A DNA stretch of 36,916 nt from Candidatus Pacearchaeota archaeon. GTDB lineage: Archaea > Nanobdellota > Nanobdellia > Pacearchaeales > GW2011-AR1. The DNA lies in NCBI GenBank assembly GCA_016196285.1, contig JACPXY010000054.1:1-36916 (forward strand), written 5' to 3'. Positions 30,190 through 36,916 of this stretch are shown piece by piece. Positions within the stretch are counted from its first letter, which is position 1. The number at the start of each line of letters is the position of its first letter. The position numbers and the translations under genes were made by a program. The notes under the pieces are model-generated. The model was given only the letters and a program-made list of their open reading frames with translations, was not told the origin of the DNA and ran no database searches.

Positions 30190-30900
30190 CTACAGTTTGC
30201 GCAATAAAAGAAGGAATATAACTAAAAGGCTGAAGAAAGTGAATGAAATAATTAGCCAGAAACGAGATTTTGCATCTTTGGAGAGCACTGTCTCAGGTAC
30301 GGGCGCATTGAGCACGATTCTTGTTGTCTCCTCTACCTGCTCTGTTGTTCCTGCTGCTTCTGCTGATGAAGAGATAGCTGAAGTATTAGTTTGATTAGAA
30401 GCTGAGGTGGTTATCTCCTGCTCTTCCTCATCCAATTCCGGCTCTGGTTCTTGTTCAGGCTCAGATAGCATCTCCTCTTCGATAGGCAGAACTTCCGCAG
30501 CAATCAGAAGAGGCAAGCAGGATTTTGCATCATAGGAATTCTTGCCTGCTTTTCGCGCTTGGGCACATAGCTCATGATTGCCTGGCTGTTCAGTAACTTT
30601 GATAAGGAAAGAAGTTTGCTGGGGATATGCAGCAAGTACGTAATTCCAGGAGTCCTTCCATGCGTCATTTGAATAGATAGAAGAGATAAGCTCTCCTCGC
30701 GTGATTCGGGCATCTGACGAATTATGCACGAAAATCTTTATATCGTGCACCTCGGTGCTGTCGAGACTAACATTGACTGAGAATGAAGCGTTGAGCCCTG
30801 TTTGATCAGGTGCCTGTAAGGTAATCTCTAAAGCAGACGAAGGCAATGCACTAAAGCTAATAACCGTAAGCATGATGCAGAGCAAGATTCCCTTGTTCAT
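30190..30900 (-). CDS. Secreted protein with Ig-like domain, acidic linker and C-terminal membrane anchor
   Basis: From the ATG at 30900 this is a 236-residue protein. It has a signal peptide (MNKGILLCIMLTVISFSA), a beta-rich extracellular domain with NxS/T sequons (LNASFSVNVSLDSTEVHDI and HNSSDARITRG) and two Cys, and a long acidic and Ser/Thr-rich linker (EPEQEPEPELDEEEQEIT). The C-terminal helix (LIISFTFFSLLVIFLLLL) with a short basic end is typical of a membrane anchor. The longer frame to 30969 would place residues before the signal and overlap the nuclease gene. Function unknown; possibly a partner of the nuclease, in whose operon it lies. Confidence 0.7.
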   Translation of the reverse strand: MNKGILLCIMLTVISFSALPSSALEITLQAPDQTGLNASFSVNVSLDSTEVHDIKIFVHNSSDARITRGELISSIYSNDAWKDSWNYVLAAYPQQTSFLIKVTEQPGNHELCAQARKAGKNSYDAKSCLPLLIAAEVLPIEEEMLSEPEQEPEPELDEEEQEITTSASNQTNTSAISSSAEAAGTTEQVEETTRIVLNAPVPETVLSKDAKSRFWLIISFTFFSLLVIFLLLLRKL

Positions 30901-31630
30901 CGAAAAGGTAGAGGGTGTCTTTATCATTGTTCCAAACCGATTCTGCATTGAGGAACAGTATTGTTTCATTAGTAATTCCTTGCCCTGATTTAATTATCAG
31001 GTCTTTAGTAAGAGTGCTCTCGAGCTTAAATGTTTTGCGACTCTCGTCCTTGAGAAGCCAGCCCTCTAGAGATATTAAATCACAGGCATTCTTAAGCAAG
31101 ACTATCTCTTCTTCTGCATTTATCTTTGCTGAAAGACAGGGAGCATAAGATGATCTTTTCCATATGCCTTTTTCTCCTTGGACAGCTGCTGATTCCGCGC
31201 TTGCAAAAAGTTCGCTCTCTTCCTTCTGCACTAGGAACTTTGAGGCCAGTCCTAGCTCTACGAGCCTTAGATTGACATAATCTGGAGCATAAATTCTTGC
31301 AAGAAGACGACCATACTTCTCTGTGCCTGTAATCTCGATATCTATAGAACTATTGATGAATTGTCTGAGAAATAGCGTCGCCTGGGATGAGAGAGGAGAT
31401 GTTTTCTCTGGAGCATTAATATTCAATAAGCGAATTACTCTGCCGTCTGCTATTTCTAAAGTGTCTCCGTCAATCACTCTCGTAATAATTACTGACTCTC
31501 GTTCAGGCTCCATGAATACTTTGGGCAGAGAGATTAGATTGAATATGACTGCTGTGAATGCCAATGCAAGCAGCACTGCATGAATCTTACGCAAGAGTAA
31601 GCACCTCTCTCTTTGCTGCAAGCGAATCAT
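30857..31630 (-). CDS. Membrane-anchored staphylococcal-nuclease-like protein with lamin-tail domain
   Basis: The 257-residue protein has a hydrophobic N-terminal segment (HAVLLALAFTAVIFNLISL, signal or anchor) and then an SNase domain (about 45-155): VIDGDTLEIADGRVIRLLNI, NAPEKTS and GTEKYGRLLARIYAPD. The Arg, Glu and second Arg equivalent to SNase R35, E43 and R87 are present, so it should be active on nucleic acids outside the cell. The C-terminal part (ISLEGWLLKDESRKTFKLES, then DTLYLFDEQGNLALHHAYG) fits a lamin-tail domain. The start is unclear: ATG 31630 overlaps the upstream gene by 44 nt; TTG 31594 would be nearly overlap-free. Confidence 0.82.
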   Translation of the reverse strand: MIRLQQRERCLLLRKIHAVLLALAFTAVIFNLISLPKVFMEPERESVIITRVIDGDTLEIADGRVIRLLNINAPEKTSPLSSQATLFLRQFINSSIDIEITGTEKYGRLLARIYAPDYVNLRLVELGLASKFLVQKEESELFASAESAAVQGEKGIWKRSSYAPCLSAKINAEEEIVLLKNACDLISLEGWLLKDESRKTFKLESTLTKDLIIKSGQGITNETILFLNAESVWNNDKDTLYLFDEQGNLALHHAYGY

Positions 31631-32063
31631 AAAACCGCTTGAGATTGATGTGATTTAAGACTATAGTTGTTGTATTGATGTTTGGATGAAATCCTGCCTC
31701 CTCTGCATCCCAGACTTCTTTATCAATCAAAAGAACAGTGTTTTTTGCATGAATCATGCAGAAAAGAGAAACTGAACCAGGAGCTACGTGCAGTTCCTGC
31801 TTTAGCTCTTCTGGAGATGCAAAGTGCAACTTACCTGTATTAGTCTGTTTCTTTAAAGCACTTATATTTAGCCGTTTATTTCCAGGCATGCATACTAAAT
31901 AGAATCTGCCTGCAGTGTCTTTCAAGAAGAGGCTCTTTGTTCTAAGACCTGGCAGTGTCTCACGCAAATGATTTGATTCTGCAACAGTGTATACTGGCTT
32001 ATGCTGGTATAAATCATAAGCAATGGCATGCTTGGCGAGATATTCTTCTAGTAGTTTATCCAT
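31587..32063 (-). CDS. YbaK/ProX-type aminoacyl-tRNA deacylase
   Basis: This 158-residue protein belongs to the INS/YbaK/ProXp superfamily, which clears mischarged tRNAs in trans. Visible features are YQHKPVYTVAESNHLRETLP near the N terminus, TKSLFLKDTAGRFYLVCMPG with the conserved Lys of the active site, and ELHVAPGSVSLFCMIH, the glycine-rich PGSVxxF motif; the C terminus has FHPNINTTTIVL. It is closest to the ProXp-ala/PrdX group, which acts on Ala-tRNA(Pro); the amino acid specificity is inference. The start at 32063 matches a TATA box at 32084-32092. It is first in the operon with the nuclease and secreted protein. Confidence 0.85.
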   Translation of the reverse strand: MDKLLEEYLAKHAIAYDLYQHKPVYTVAESNHLRETLPGLRTKSLFLKDTAGRFYLVCMPGNKRLNISALKKQTNTGKLHFASPEELKQELHVAPGSVSLFCMIHAKNTVLLIDKEVWDAEEAGFHPNINTTTIVLNHINLKRFYDSLAAKREVLTLA

Positions 32064-32083
32064 TGACAAACCAACCTGTGGAT

Positions 32084-32092
32084 GTTAAATAC
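32084..32092 (-). promoter_or_regulatory. TATA box for the ProX-type deacylase operon
   Basis: The minus strand reads GTATTTAAC, about 25 nt before the ATG at 32063; predicts a leaderless transcript. Confidence 0.5.
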
Positions 32093-32109
32093 TTTTAGGA
32101 TGATGCAAA

Positions 32110-32502
32110 CTAGCCTAGGACATATGCTCTTACTTCTAAAGAATGGAGGAATTGCTCTCTAGCTCTCTTTAGTATACCAGTATCTGATGTTTCGTTCGCA
32201 GAGTCCAGTGCTGCACTTAACTTTCTCTCTGCATAGAGCAGGAAATCTCTTCTTAATTCGTATGGTAGCCTCTTTAAATTTGATACTGTCTTTCTCAGCT
32301 GCCTGCGTGTGAGAGGCTTATTGGTCAGCACTCCTCCAACTAAATCTCTCAATAACAAAACTCTCTCTATATTCAAATCACTATCATAGATTCCTGACGC
32401 GATTCTGAATTCTTCTTCGCTTTTCTTTTTCTCTCTTTTATGCTCATGAACAAAATAGCCTGTTATTATACTTATATCCTGTATTAATCCCGAGATGTCC
32501 AT
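32110..32502 (-). CDS. Uncharacterised charged helical protein
   Basis: I do not recognise this 130-residue protein. It is helical and rich in Arg, Lys and Glu (VHEHKREKKKSEEEFRIASG; KPLTRRQLRKTVSNLKRLPY), without membrane segments or Cys. The DNA is A/T-rich, like the orphan ORFs in the ribosomal superoperon. A TATA box (minus, 32523-32531) sits about 25 nt upstream of the ATG. It is divergent from the intein-split thioredoxin reductase gene. Confidence 0.6.
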   Translation of the reverse strand: MDISGLIQDISIITGYFVHEHKREKKKSEEEFRIASGIYDSDLNIERVLLLRDLVGGVLTNKPLTRRQLRKTVSNLKRLPYELRRDFLLYAERKLSAALDSANETSDTGILKRAREQFLHSLEVRAYVLG

Positions 32503-32522
32503 GTGCCAGGATAAACTTCCTG

Positions 32523-32572
32523 TTTATAAATTTACCTGCAAGCTCTCAACAGGATTTAAGAAAGTTTATATA
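32523..32572. promoter_or_regulatory. Divergent promoters of the 32502 gene and trxB
   Basis: The minus-strand TATA (complement of TTTATAAAT at 32523-32531) suits the start at 32502. The plus-strand GTTTATATA at 32564-32572 lies 22 to 30 nt before the trxB ATG at 32594. Both mRNAs would be leaderless. Confidence 0.5.
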
Positions 32573-32593
32573 ACAACACACTTAAGAGAAAAG

Positions 32594-33607
32594 ATGGATG
32601 AGAGATTTGACTTTATTATAATTGGGGCTGGATGCACAGGTCTTGCTGCTGCGATGTATGGTGCGCGGCTTGGGATGAAGACACTCTGCCTTGGTGCGAT
32701 GCACGGGACCGAGCTGCCTGTCGGAGGAGTTATAACTACTACTAATATTGTAGAGAATTATCCGGGATTTATCCGGTTGAGCGGGAGTGAACTTGCGGAA
32801 GCGCTTGAAAAGCATGCGCGAAGCTATGATTTGGTGGATATTAGAGAGGAGAAAGCTGAGAAGATTGAAAAAGCCGGCAAAGGATTCTTTGTCAAGACAA
32901 AAAAGAATAATTATCATGGAAAGGCGATATTATTCGCCACAGGGACTAAATGGAGAAAGCTTGAAGTACCTGGAAGTGCAGAACTTGAGAATAAAGGCGT
33001 GGCATATTGTGCTTTATGCCTACATCCTGATGAAGAAATAATATCTAACAGCAATATTATGAAGATAAAAGAAGTTACTCCTGGCACTAGGGTCCTAACA
33101 AAAGAGGGAAGATATCAAAATATTGCAGGATTTACAAGAATTGATTATGAAGGCAAAATAATTAAGATAAGACCACGTTTATTTAATGAATCTGTAAGCA
33201 TAACTGCCGAACATCCTGTTCTCACACTTAAGGTCAATAGGGGAATAGGAAATAACTATTGGAGAGATTTTAAATTCGAAGAACCAGAATGGAAAAAAGC
33301 TGAAGAACTCACTACTGATGATTGTGTTCTATATCCAATAATAAAAGAGGTAGAAGACAAAGAATTTATCAAATTAAGTGATTTTCTTGAATTAAGAAAA
33401 CAAAATGATAGTGTTATCCCCCATAAGAAAACACATACTGCAAAGGTATTAAATGATAAGATTTATCTTACGAAAGATTTAATGAGATTGTTTGGGTATT
33501 ATCTTGCTGAAGGTTCTGCATCTGGACATCAGCTCAATTTTTATTTTAAAGAGAATTCCTCACTTTTTGACTATCCTTCCTGTCGAAAAACAAAAAGAGT
33601 TAATTAA
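32594..33607 (+). CDS. trxB: Thioredoxin reductase, N-terminal part, fused to N-terminal intein fragment
   Basis: Residues 1-141 are the start of a thioredoxin reductase-like flavoprotein: FAD-binding FDFIIIGAGCTGLAAAMYGA, then FATGTKWRKLEVPG, up to the first redox Cys (codon 33008-33010, VAYCAL). At 33017 an intein begins with Cys1 (CLHPDEEIISN), block A (PGTRVLTKEG), block B (SITAEHPVLTLK, the TxxH motif) and the first LAGLIDADG-type motif (LFGYYLAEGSASG, near 33489-33530). The frame then ends at TAA 33605-33607 without reaching the second half. The longer open frame upstream of 32594 is ignored because the TATA box at 32564-32572 and the FAD-domain start favour this ATG. On its own the product cannot be an active reductase. 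Confidence 0.85.
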   Translation: MDERFDFIIIGAGCTGLAAAMYGARLGMKTLCLGAMHGTELPVGGVITTTNIVENYPGFIRLSGSELAEALEKHARSYDLVDIREEKAEKIEKAGKGFFVKTKKNNYHGKAILFATGTKWRKLEVPGSAELENKGVAYCALCLHPDEEIISNSNIMKIKEVTPGTRVLTKEGRYQNIAGFTRIDYEGKIIKIRPRLFNESVSITAEHPVLTLKVNRGIGNNYWRDFKFEEPEWKKAEELTTDDCVLYPIIKEVEDKEFIKLSDFLELRKQNDSVIPHKKTHTAKVLNDKIYLTKDLMRLFGYYLAEGSASGHQLNFYFKENSSLFDYPSCRKTKRVN

Positions 33608-34037
33608 AGGATGGTGGAGGGGGGATGGTTGCATGAGAGAGAAAGATTTTTGTATAGTAACAAGTTCAAGAAAACTTGCGTACCAGATGAGAGATATCTT
33701 TCTAAGAACGGGAATTATTCCTTCTTTGCAAAAAAGAGATAAAGACAAACTAAACGCAATTCCACATAAAATTGAAGGAAGAGATGTTTCGTTTACACAT
33801 GACAAATATCATATTCTTGTCGGAGGGCAGTTCTTGGAAAAAATGAACGATATTTTAGAAATAAAGCATCCCCTGATTGATAAAAGAAAAAGCACTCTCC
33901 AGCATGCTTGGATAAAAGGTAACTATGCCATATTGCCTATAAGAAGTATAGAGAAGATAGATTATAAGGGGAAAGTTTTAAGCATCGCAGTTGAAAATGA
34001 CGGAAGTTTTGTGGCTAAGAACTTTATAGTCCACAAT
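33017..34037 (+). other. Intein in trxB with frameshifted LAGLIDADG endonuclease
   Basis: The intein starts at Cys1 (33017-33019) and ends with His-Asn (VHN, 34029-34037), with the extein Cys (34038-34040) as +1 residue; these are standard class 1 splicing residues. It is 1021 nt, not a multiple of 3. The first part is read in the trxB frame, the second one base shifted. Between the LAGLIDADG-type motifs LFGYYLAEG and LIKGWWRGDG only about 50 residues remain, so part of the endonuclease is deleted. The DNA is more A/T-rich than the exteins. Confidence 0.85.
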
Positions 34038-34577
34038 TGCGATGCGCCTCTGTTTAAGAATAAGATTGTCGGACTAATTGGCGGCTCAGATTCTGCTGCA
34101 AAGGATGCATTAGTCCTAGCGGAACATGCAAAGAAAGTGTATATCTTCTATCGAGGAGAAAAGATACATCCAGAACCGGTTAACCTTCTGCGAGTAGAGG
34201 AGAAGATGAAACAAGGCAAGATTGAGATAATTAACAAAACAAATATACTGGAGATAAAGGGAAGAGATTTTGTTGAGAGTGTGATTCTTGACAGAGATTA
34301 TAACGGAAGCAAGGAATTCAAGCTCCAGGGAGTTTTTGTAGCAATAGGCCATGTTGCCTTGACTGACCTGGCAAAAAAACTTGGAGTAGACCTTGACAAG
34401 AAAGGAGAGATTATCATCGACCACAAGACTAGTGAGACGAATATTCCTGGAGTATATGCTGCTGGAGACTGCGCAGACAAGCCGTTCAAGCAGGTGATTA
34501 CTGGTGTTGCTGAAGGCTGTACAGCTGCATATTCTGCATATGAATTTATTACTAAAGAGTATGTTGAGACTAGTTGA
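33492..34577 (+). CDS. trxB: C-terminal intein fragment fused to thioredoxin reductase C-terminal part
   Basis: This frame is shifted by one base from the N-terminal part and overlaps it. Meaningful sequence begins near 33549 (block D-like KRIPHFLTILPVEKQKELIK), then the second endonuclease motif GWWRGDG and the intein C terminus (VLSIAVENDGSFVAKNFIVH, Asn). From 34038 the extein resumes: CDAPLFKNK completes the redox CxxC, followed by a Rossmann motif (VGLIGGSDSAAKDALVLAEH) and the C-terminal FAD part (IPGVYAAGDCADKPFKQVIT). The open frame begins at TTG 33492; a more likely translation start, if separate, is ATG 33633. The two exteins together give about 320 residues, the normal size. Confidence 0.8.
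   Translation: MGIILLKVLHLDISSIFILKRIPHFLTILPVEKQKELIKGWWRGDGCMREKDFCIVTSSRKLAYQMRDIFLRTGIIPSLQKRDKDKLNAIPHKIEGRDVSFTHDKYHILVGGQFLEKMNDILEIKHPLIDKRKSTLQHAWIKGNYAILPIRSIEKIDYKGKVLSIAVENDGSFVAKNFIVHNCDAPLFKNKIVGLIGGSDSAAKDALVLAEHAKKVYIFYRGEKIHPEPVNLLRVEEKMKQGKIEIINKTNILEIKGRDFVESVILDRDYNGSKEFKLQGVFVAIGHVALTDLAKKLGVDLDKKGEIIIDHKTSETNIPGVYAAGDCADKPFKQVITGVAEGCTAAYSAYEFITKEYVETS
33616..33635 (+). promoter_or_regulatory. Possible reinitiation site inside the intein
   Basis: GGAGG (33616-33620) lies 9 nt after the stop of the N-terminal frame and 12 nt before an in-frame ATG (33633) of the C-terminal frame. It overlaps codons for the conserved GWWRGDG motif, so the match could be accidental. Confidence 0.3.
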
Positions 34578-34594
34578 ACGTGAAAGCTAATTAA

Positions 34595-34604
34595 GTTTTT
34601 AAAG
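34595..34604 (+). promoter_or_regulatory. TATA box for the pilin cluster
   Basis: GTTTTTAAAG, 21 to 30 nt before the ATG at 34625; leaderless mRNA predicted. Confidence 0.5.
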
Positions 34605-34624
34605 GACAGATGTGTGTGTCCTCT

Positions 34625-35092
34625 ATGCATAAAAGAGGGCTTTCTCCAGTTATTGCGACAGTCCTGCTAATTTCTATTGCGCTGTTGCTTGCAGCAATCA
34701 TCTTCTTGTGGGCGAGAGGATTTCTAATAGAGAGAAACATAAAATTTGACCAACCTATTGAGGATGCGTGCGGAGATATCTCTTTTGATGCTGAAGCATT
34801 TGCTGAAGCTGGCGAGACAAGATTAGCAATTGTCAATCGCGGTAATGTGCCTATCTATGGTGTTGAGCTACAAGAAAGCTCAGAGGGGGATATTAGCAAT
34901 TTGGGTGTCGCGAGATGTGGTGAGATAGGCTCTGAGAGGACAATTAGAAATGGAGAGACTTGCTCTATGATTATCTCTGCGACAACTGGTCAGGAGCTGT
35001 ATATTGTACCAATGATATTAGGAGAGCAAGGAATAGCGAAAGCGCCTTACACTTGTCTGCGAGAACAGGGACAGCGAATAACGGTTCAGTAA
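34625..35092 (+). CDS. Type IV pilin-like protein
   Basis: This is a 155-residue secreted pilin-like protein. It has a short charged leader and a class III-type signal (HKRGLSPVIATVLLISIALL, then LAAIIFLW), as in archaeal pilins processed at the Arg-Gly/Leu position by a PibD/FlaK-type peptidase. The rest is a Cys-containing domain with beta strands (GETRLAIVNRGNVPIYGVEL). The ATG at 34625 is chosen over 34610 because of the TATA box at 34595-34604. It is first in a cluster of three pilin-like genes and a secretion ATPase. Confidence 0.8.
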   Translation: MHKRGLSPVIATVLLISIALLLAAIIFLWARGFLIERNIKFDQPIEDACGDISFDAEAFAEAGETRLAIVNRGNVPIYGVELQESSEGDISNLGVARCGEIGSERTIRNGETCSMIISATTGQELYIVPMILGEQGIAKAPYTCLREQGQRITVQ

Positions 35093-35093
35093 T

Positions 35094-35612
35094 ATGATGA
35101 AAAAGCGAGGACTCTCTACCATCGTGGCTACGGTGCTTATTATTATGATTACTGTGGTAAGCGCTGCAGTGATTGCTACGTTTGTTGTGCCATTTGTCAG
35201 AGATGGACTGCAAAAGAGTACGGAGTGTGTTGACTACGATTCATATTTTATGTTTGATGAGAGCTTGAGATACAATTGCTATGCCGGCACTGGCTACAAT
35301 ATATCAGTTCGAGCAGCAAACCTTCAAAGTGCTTCTGAGAAAGTTAAGGGTTTTAATCTGGTCCTCTATGCTGAAGGATACTCGATAGCTGTGCCTGTGC
35401 TTGCTGGAGAGCCGGTTAATGCAATGCGCATGTTTGATATAACCGCTCCCGCACTGGCCGTGCCTCGTGCAGGAGAAACGAGGACATACTATTACGATGA
35501 TGGTGCTGTATATACCAGTGGAGAGCTTTATCCTATTCTCGCTTCTGGAAAAGTATGCAAGCAGAGAAATGACCGGATTGCTTTTGTCCGGTGCAGTGGA
35601 CGGCGCTCATGA
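35094..35612 (+). CDS. Type IV pilin-like protein
   Basis: A 172-residue pilin-like protein that starts 1 nt after the first one stops (ATG at 35094, with a second ATG at 35097). The N terminus KKRGLSTIVATVLIIMITVV is a class III-type signal with the hydrophobic alpha-helix of pilins. The body has several Cys and Tyr-rich strands (CVDYDSYFMFDESLRYNCYA; TRTYYYDDGAVYTSGELYP). The two pilins share their N terminus but differ downstream, so they could be major and minor subunits. Confidence 0.8.
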   Translation: MMKKRGLSTIVATVLIIMITVVSAAVIATFVVPFVRDGLQKSTECVDYDSYFMFDESLRYNCYAGTGYNISVRAANLQSASEKVKGFNLVLYAEGYSIAVPVLAGEPVNAMRMFDITAPALAVPRAGETRTYYYDDGAVYTSGELYPILASGKVCKQRNDRIAFVRCSGRRS

Positions 35613-36142
35613 GAGGGCAAGTTTGGATAGAGACAGTATTGTATACTCTCATTGGACTTGCTTTAATAGGTATGGTACTTGGCTTCGCCTATCCTAAAAT
35701 AAGTGCTGCCCAGGAAAAGGTGCTTGTTGAACAGACCTTGAACTCTCTGCGAGACCTCAATACAGTTATCAATACAGTTATTGAACAAGGTCCTGGAAAC
35801 CGCCGGAGCTATGAATTTGGGTTCAAGCGCGGTGAGTTTATTATTAATGCAAGCAATGATGCTCTCGAATTTATTCTAAGCGACCTGAAAAGCTTCTATT
35901 CAGAGCCTGATGCACTTATCACCGAGGGCCCTTTAACTTTTGTCTCATTTGAAGGTCCGCGCGCAAAGGGAATTCATATACGATTACTTTATACAGGTTA
36001 CGCAAATATCACTTATGGACCGGCAGATACACTCAAGCTCTTTACTCCTGCACCTACTAGCTACCGCTTCTCCATTACCAATGAAGGTCTTGAATCATCT
36101 GGAGTTGCCCGTGTTTCCTTTGAAGAATCATCTGGAAAGTAG
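35609..36142 (+). CDS. Class III signal-peptide pilin-like protein
   Basis: This 177-residue protein begins RGQVWIETVLYTLIGLALIG, the QxSxExxxL-type pattern of archaeal class III prepilins with W in place of S. A predicted extracellular domain follows (EQGPGNRRSYEFGFKRGEF; GPRAKGIHIRLLYTGYANIT). The ATG at 35609 overlaps the stop of the previous gene by 4 nt, so all three pilins are one operon. The frame is open from 35591, inside the previous gene. Confidence 0.78.
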   Translation: MRGQVWIETVLYTLIGLALIGMVLGFAYPKISAAQEKVLVEQTLNSLRDLNTVINTVIEQGPGNRRSYEFGFKRGEFIINASNDALEFILSDLKSFYSEPDALITEGPLTFVSFEGPRAKGIHIRLLYTGYANITYGPADTLKLFTPAPTSYRFSITNEGLESSGVARVSFEESSGK

Positions 36143-36157
36143 CTATCTATCGCATAG

Positions 36158-36166
36158 TTTTAAATA
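36158..36166 (+). promoter_or_regulatory. TATA box for the secretion ATPase gene
   Basis: GTTTTAAATAG around 36157-36167, 23 to 32 nt before the ATG at 36189; leaderless transcript expected. Confidence 0.5.
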
Positions 36167-36188
36167 GATATTTTGCATCAGAACGACG

Positions 36189-36916
36189 ATGGATGTTCCA
36201 ATCAATCTTACACCTACTGTTCCTGCGCTGCCGAAATTTGAAGACAAGATGAAGATAGATATAAGGTATACTTTGATAGCCCCTTATGCGAGTGCGCATA
36301 TCTACTGGGATAAAGATCTCGGAGAGCTGGTCTATGCTCTTGAGGAGCCTTTGCTCTCTACTGAAGAGAAGAATATTCTTGAGAAAATTGAGGAAGCGAT
36401 GGTGGATGTCATAAATGTTAATGTAGCTGTCGAGAAGACGCTTGAAGCAACTACCGCCTATATAGACAAGACTGCGCGACTTCTTCTAGAGGAATTTAAC
36501 ATCAATCTGAGCGAAGACTCCTATCAGCGGCTTTTTTACTATCTCTTCCGCGACTTCATCGGCTTGAATGCAATTGAACCGCTGCTTCGCGACTACTATA
36601 TTGAAGATATTGAATGCAACGGCATTGATACTCCTATTTATATCATCCATCGTATGTATCGAAACCTGCGGACAAACATCTCCTTTACTGATGTGGATCA
36701 CCTAGCCAATTTTGTTGAGAAACTTGCACAGCGAACCGGCAGGTACATCTCTTATGCACAGCCTCTTCTTGATGGAAGCTTGCCTGATGGAAGCAGAGTC
36801 AATGCATCATATACCAAAGATGTTACCTCAAAAGGACCGACATTCACTATTCGTAAGTTTACCAAAGTTCCGTGGACTCCTACGCAATTGATTGCTTATG
36901 AAACGGTCAGCCCTGA
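36189..36916 (+). CDS. Archaeal type II/IV secretion (pilus/archaellum) ATPase, 5' part
   Basis: The gene runs off the window; 242 codons are seen. The protein belongs to the VirB11/GspE/FlaI ATPase family. It starts MDVPINLTPTVPALPKFED and has the family N-terminal domain: YTLIAPYASAHIYWDKDLGE, YYLFRDFIGLNAIEPLLRDY and IEDIECNGIDTPIYIIHRMY, then RTGRYISYAQPLLDGSLPDG and GPTFTIRKF, the segment before the Walker A motif. Walker A and B are beyond the window. It follows the three pilin-like genes and would power their assembly. Confidence 0.88.
   Translation, partial: MDVPINLTPTVPALPKFEDKMKIDIRYTLIAPYASAHIYWDKDLGELVYALEEPLLSTEEKNILEKIEEAMVDVINVNVAVEKTLEATTAYIDKTARLLLEEFNINLSEDSYQRLFYYLFRDFIGLNAIEPLLRDYYIEDIECNGIDTPIYIIHRMYRNLRTNISFTDVDHLANFVEKLAQRTGRYISYAQPLLDGSLPDGSRVNASYTKDVTSKGPTFTIRKFTKVPWTPTQLIAYETVSP

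Noticed and set aside
1-36916. tRNA, rRNA or transposase genes
   Set aside because: I saw none on either strand, although I could not run a covariance-model search.

Overview
The window is archaeal. It carries an archaeal exosome operon (Rrp4, Rrp41, Rrp42), an SBDS protein, a proteasome alpha subunit, PCNA, RpoK, SecY with a DUF106/EMC3-type partner, a primase with an archaeal-type catalytic core, archaeal-only ribosomal proteins (L19e, L32e, S4e) in archaeal order, and type IV pilins with an archaeal secretion ATPase. Moderate G+C, a one-piece primase, trimmed or extended ribosomal proteins and cysteine-rich membrane-anchored surface proteins suggest a DPANN lineage (Woesearchaeota or Pacearchaeota-like). 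That placement is inference. Many genes behind an A/T-rich TATA box start 22 to 32 nt downstream of it, as expected for leaderless mRNAs, while genes inside operons often have GGAG-type ribosome binding sites or ATGA overlaps.

Layout. 1-154: four small hairpins behind the exosome operon. 155-3538 (minus): rpoK, rrp42, rrp41, rrp4, SBDS, with psmA divergent at 3645. 4423-6658 (minus): a small membrane protein, DUF106, SecY. 6659-6881: a diverged L15 fragment and repeat copy 1. 6882-19571 (minus): the ribosomal superoperon from L3 to L15, interrupted by five small unrecognised ORFs that fit between ribosomal genes with coupling-type junctions. 19572-20093: superoperon promoter and leader, then a gene-poor stretch with a repeat fragment. 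20094-24697: an orphan gene, a PhoU-like regulator, a PHP phosphoesterase operon, PCNA and a YdcF-like protein. 24757-26372: repeat copy 2 running into the 5' end of a primase gene. 26408-29415: two secreted, membrane-anchored, Cys-rich proteins. 29407-32063: an uncharacterised protein, repeat copy 3, then an operon for a ProX-type deacylase, a membrane nuclease with a lamin-tail domain and a secreted protein. 32110-34577: an orphan gene and a thioredoxin reductase gene broken by an intein. 34625 to the end: three pilin-like proteins and the start of a pilus/archaellum ATPase.

The most unusual points are these. (1) An intein interrupts thioredoxin reductase inside its redox CxxC, so the second catalytic Cys doubles as the +1 splicing residue. 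The intein reading frame is broken in its homing endonuclease, which leaves two overlapping ORFs that could only give active enzyme by trans-splicing, frameshifting, or if the shift is a sequencing error. (2) Five orphan ORFs sit in the ribosomal superoperon. (3) A 144-nt repeat occurs twice with 142 matches, its 50-nt core occurs a third time, and a 26-nt fragment of its right end occurs in inverted orientation. It has hairpins with a shared loop, and one copy appears to supply the promoter and first codons of the primase gene. (4) Several perfect palindromes or tandem repeats lie on promoters.
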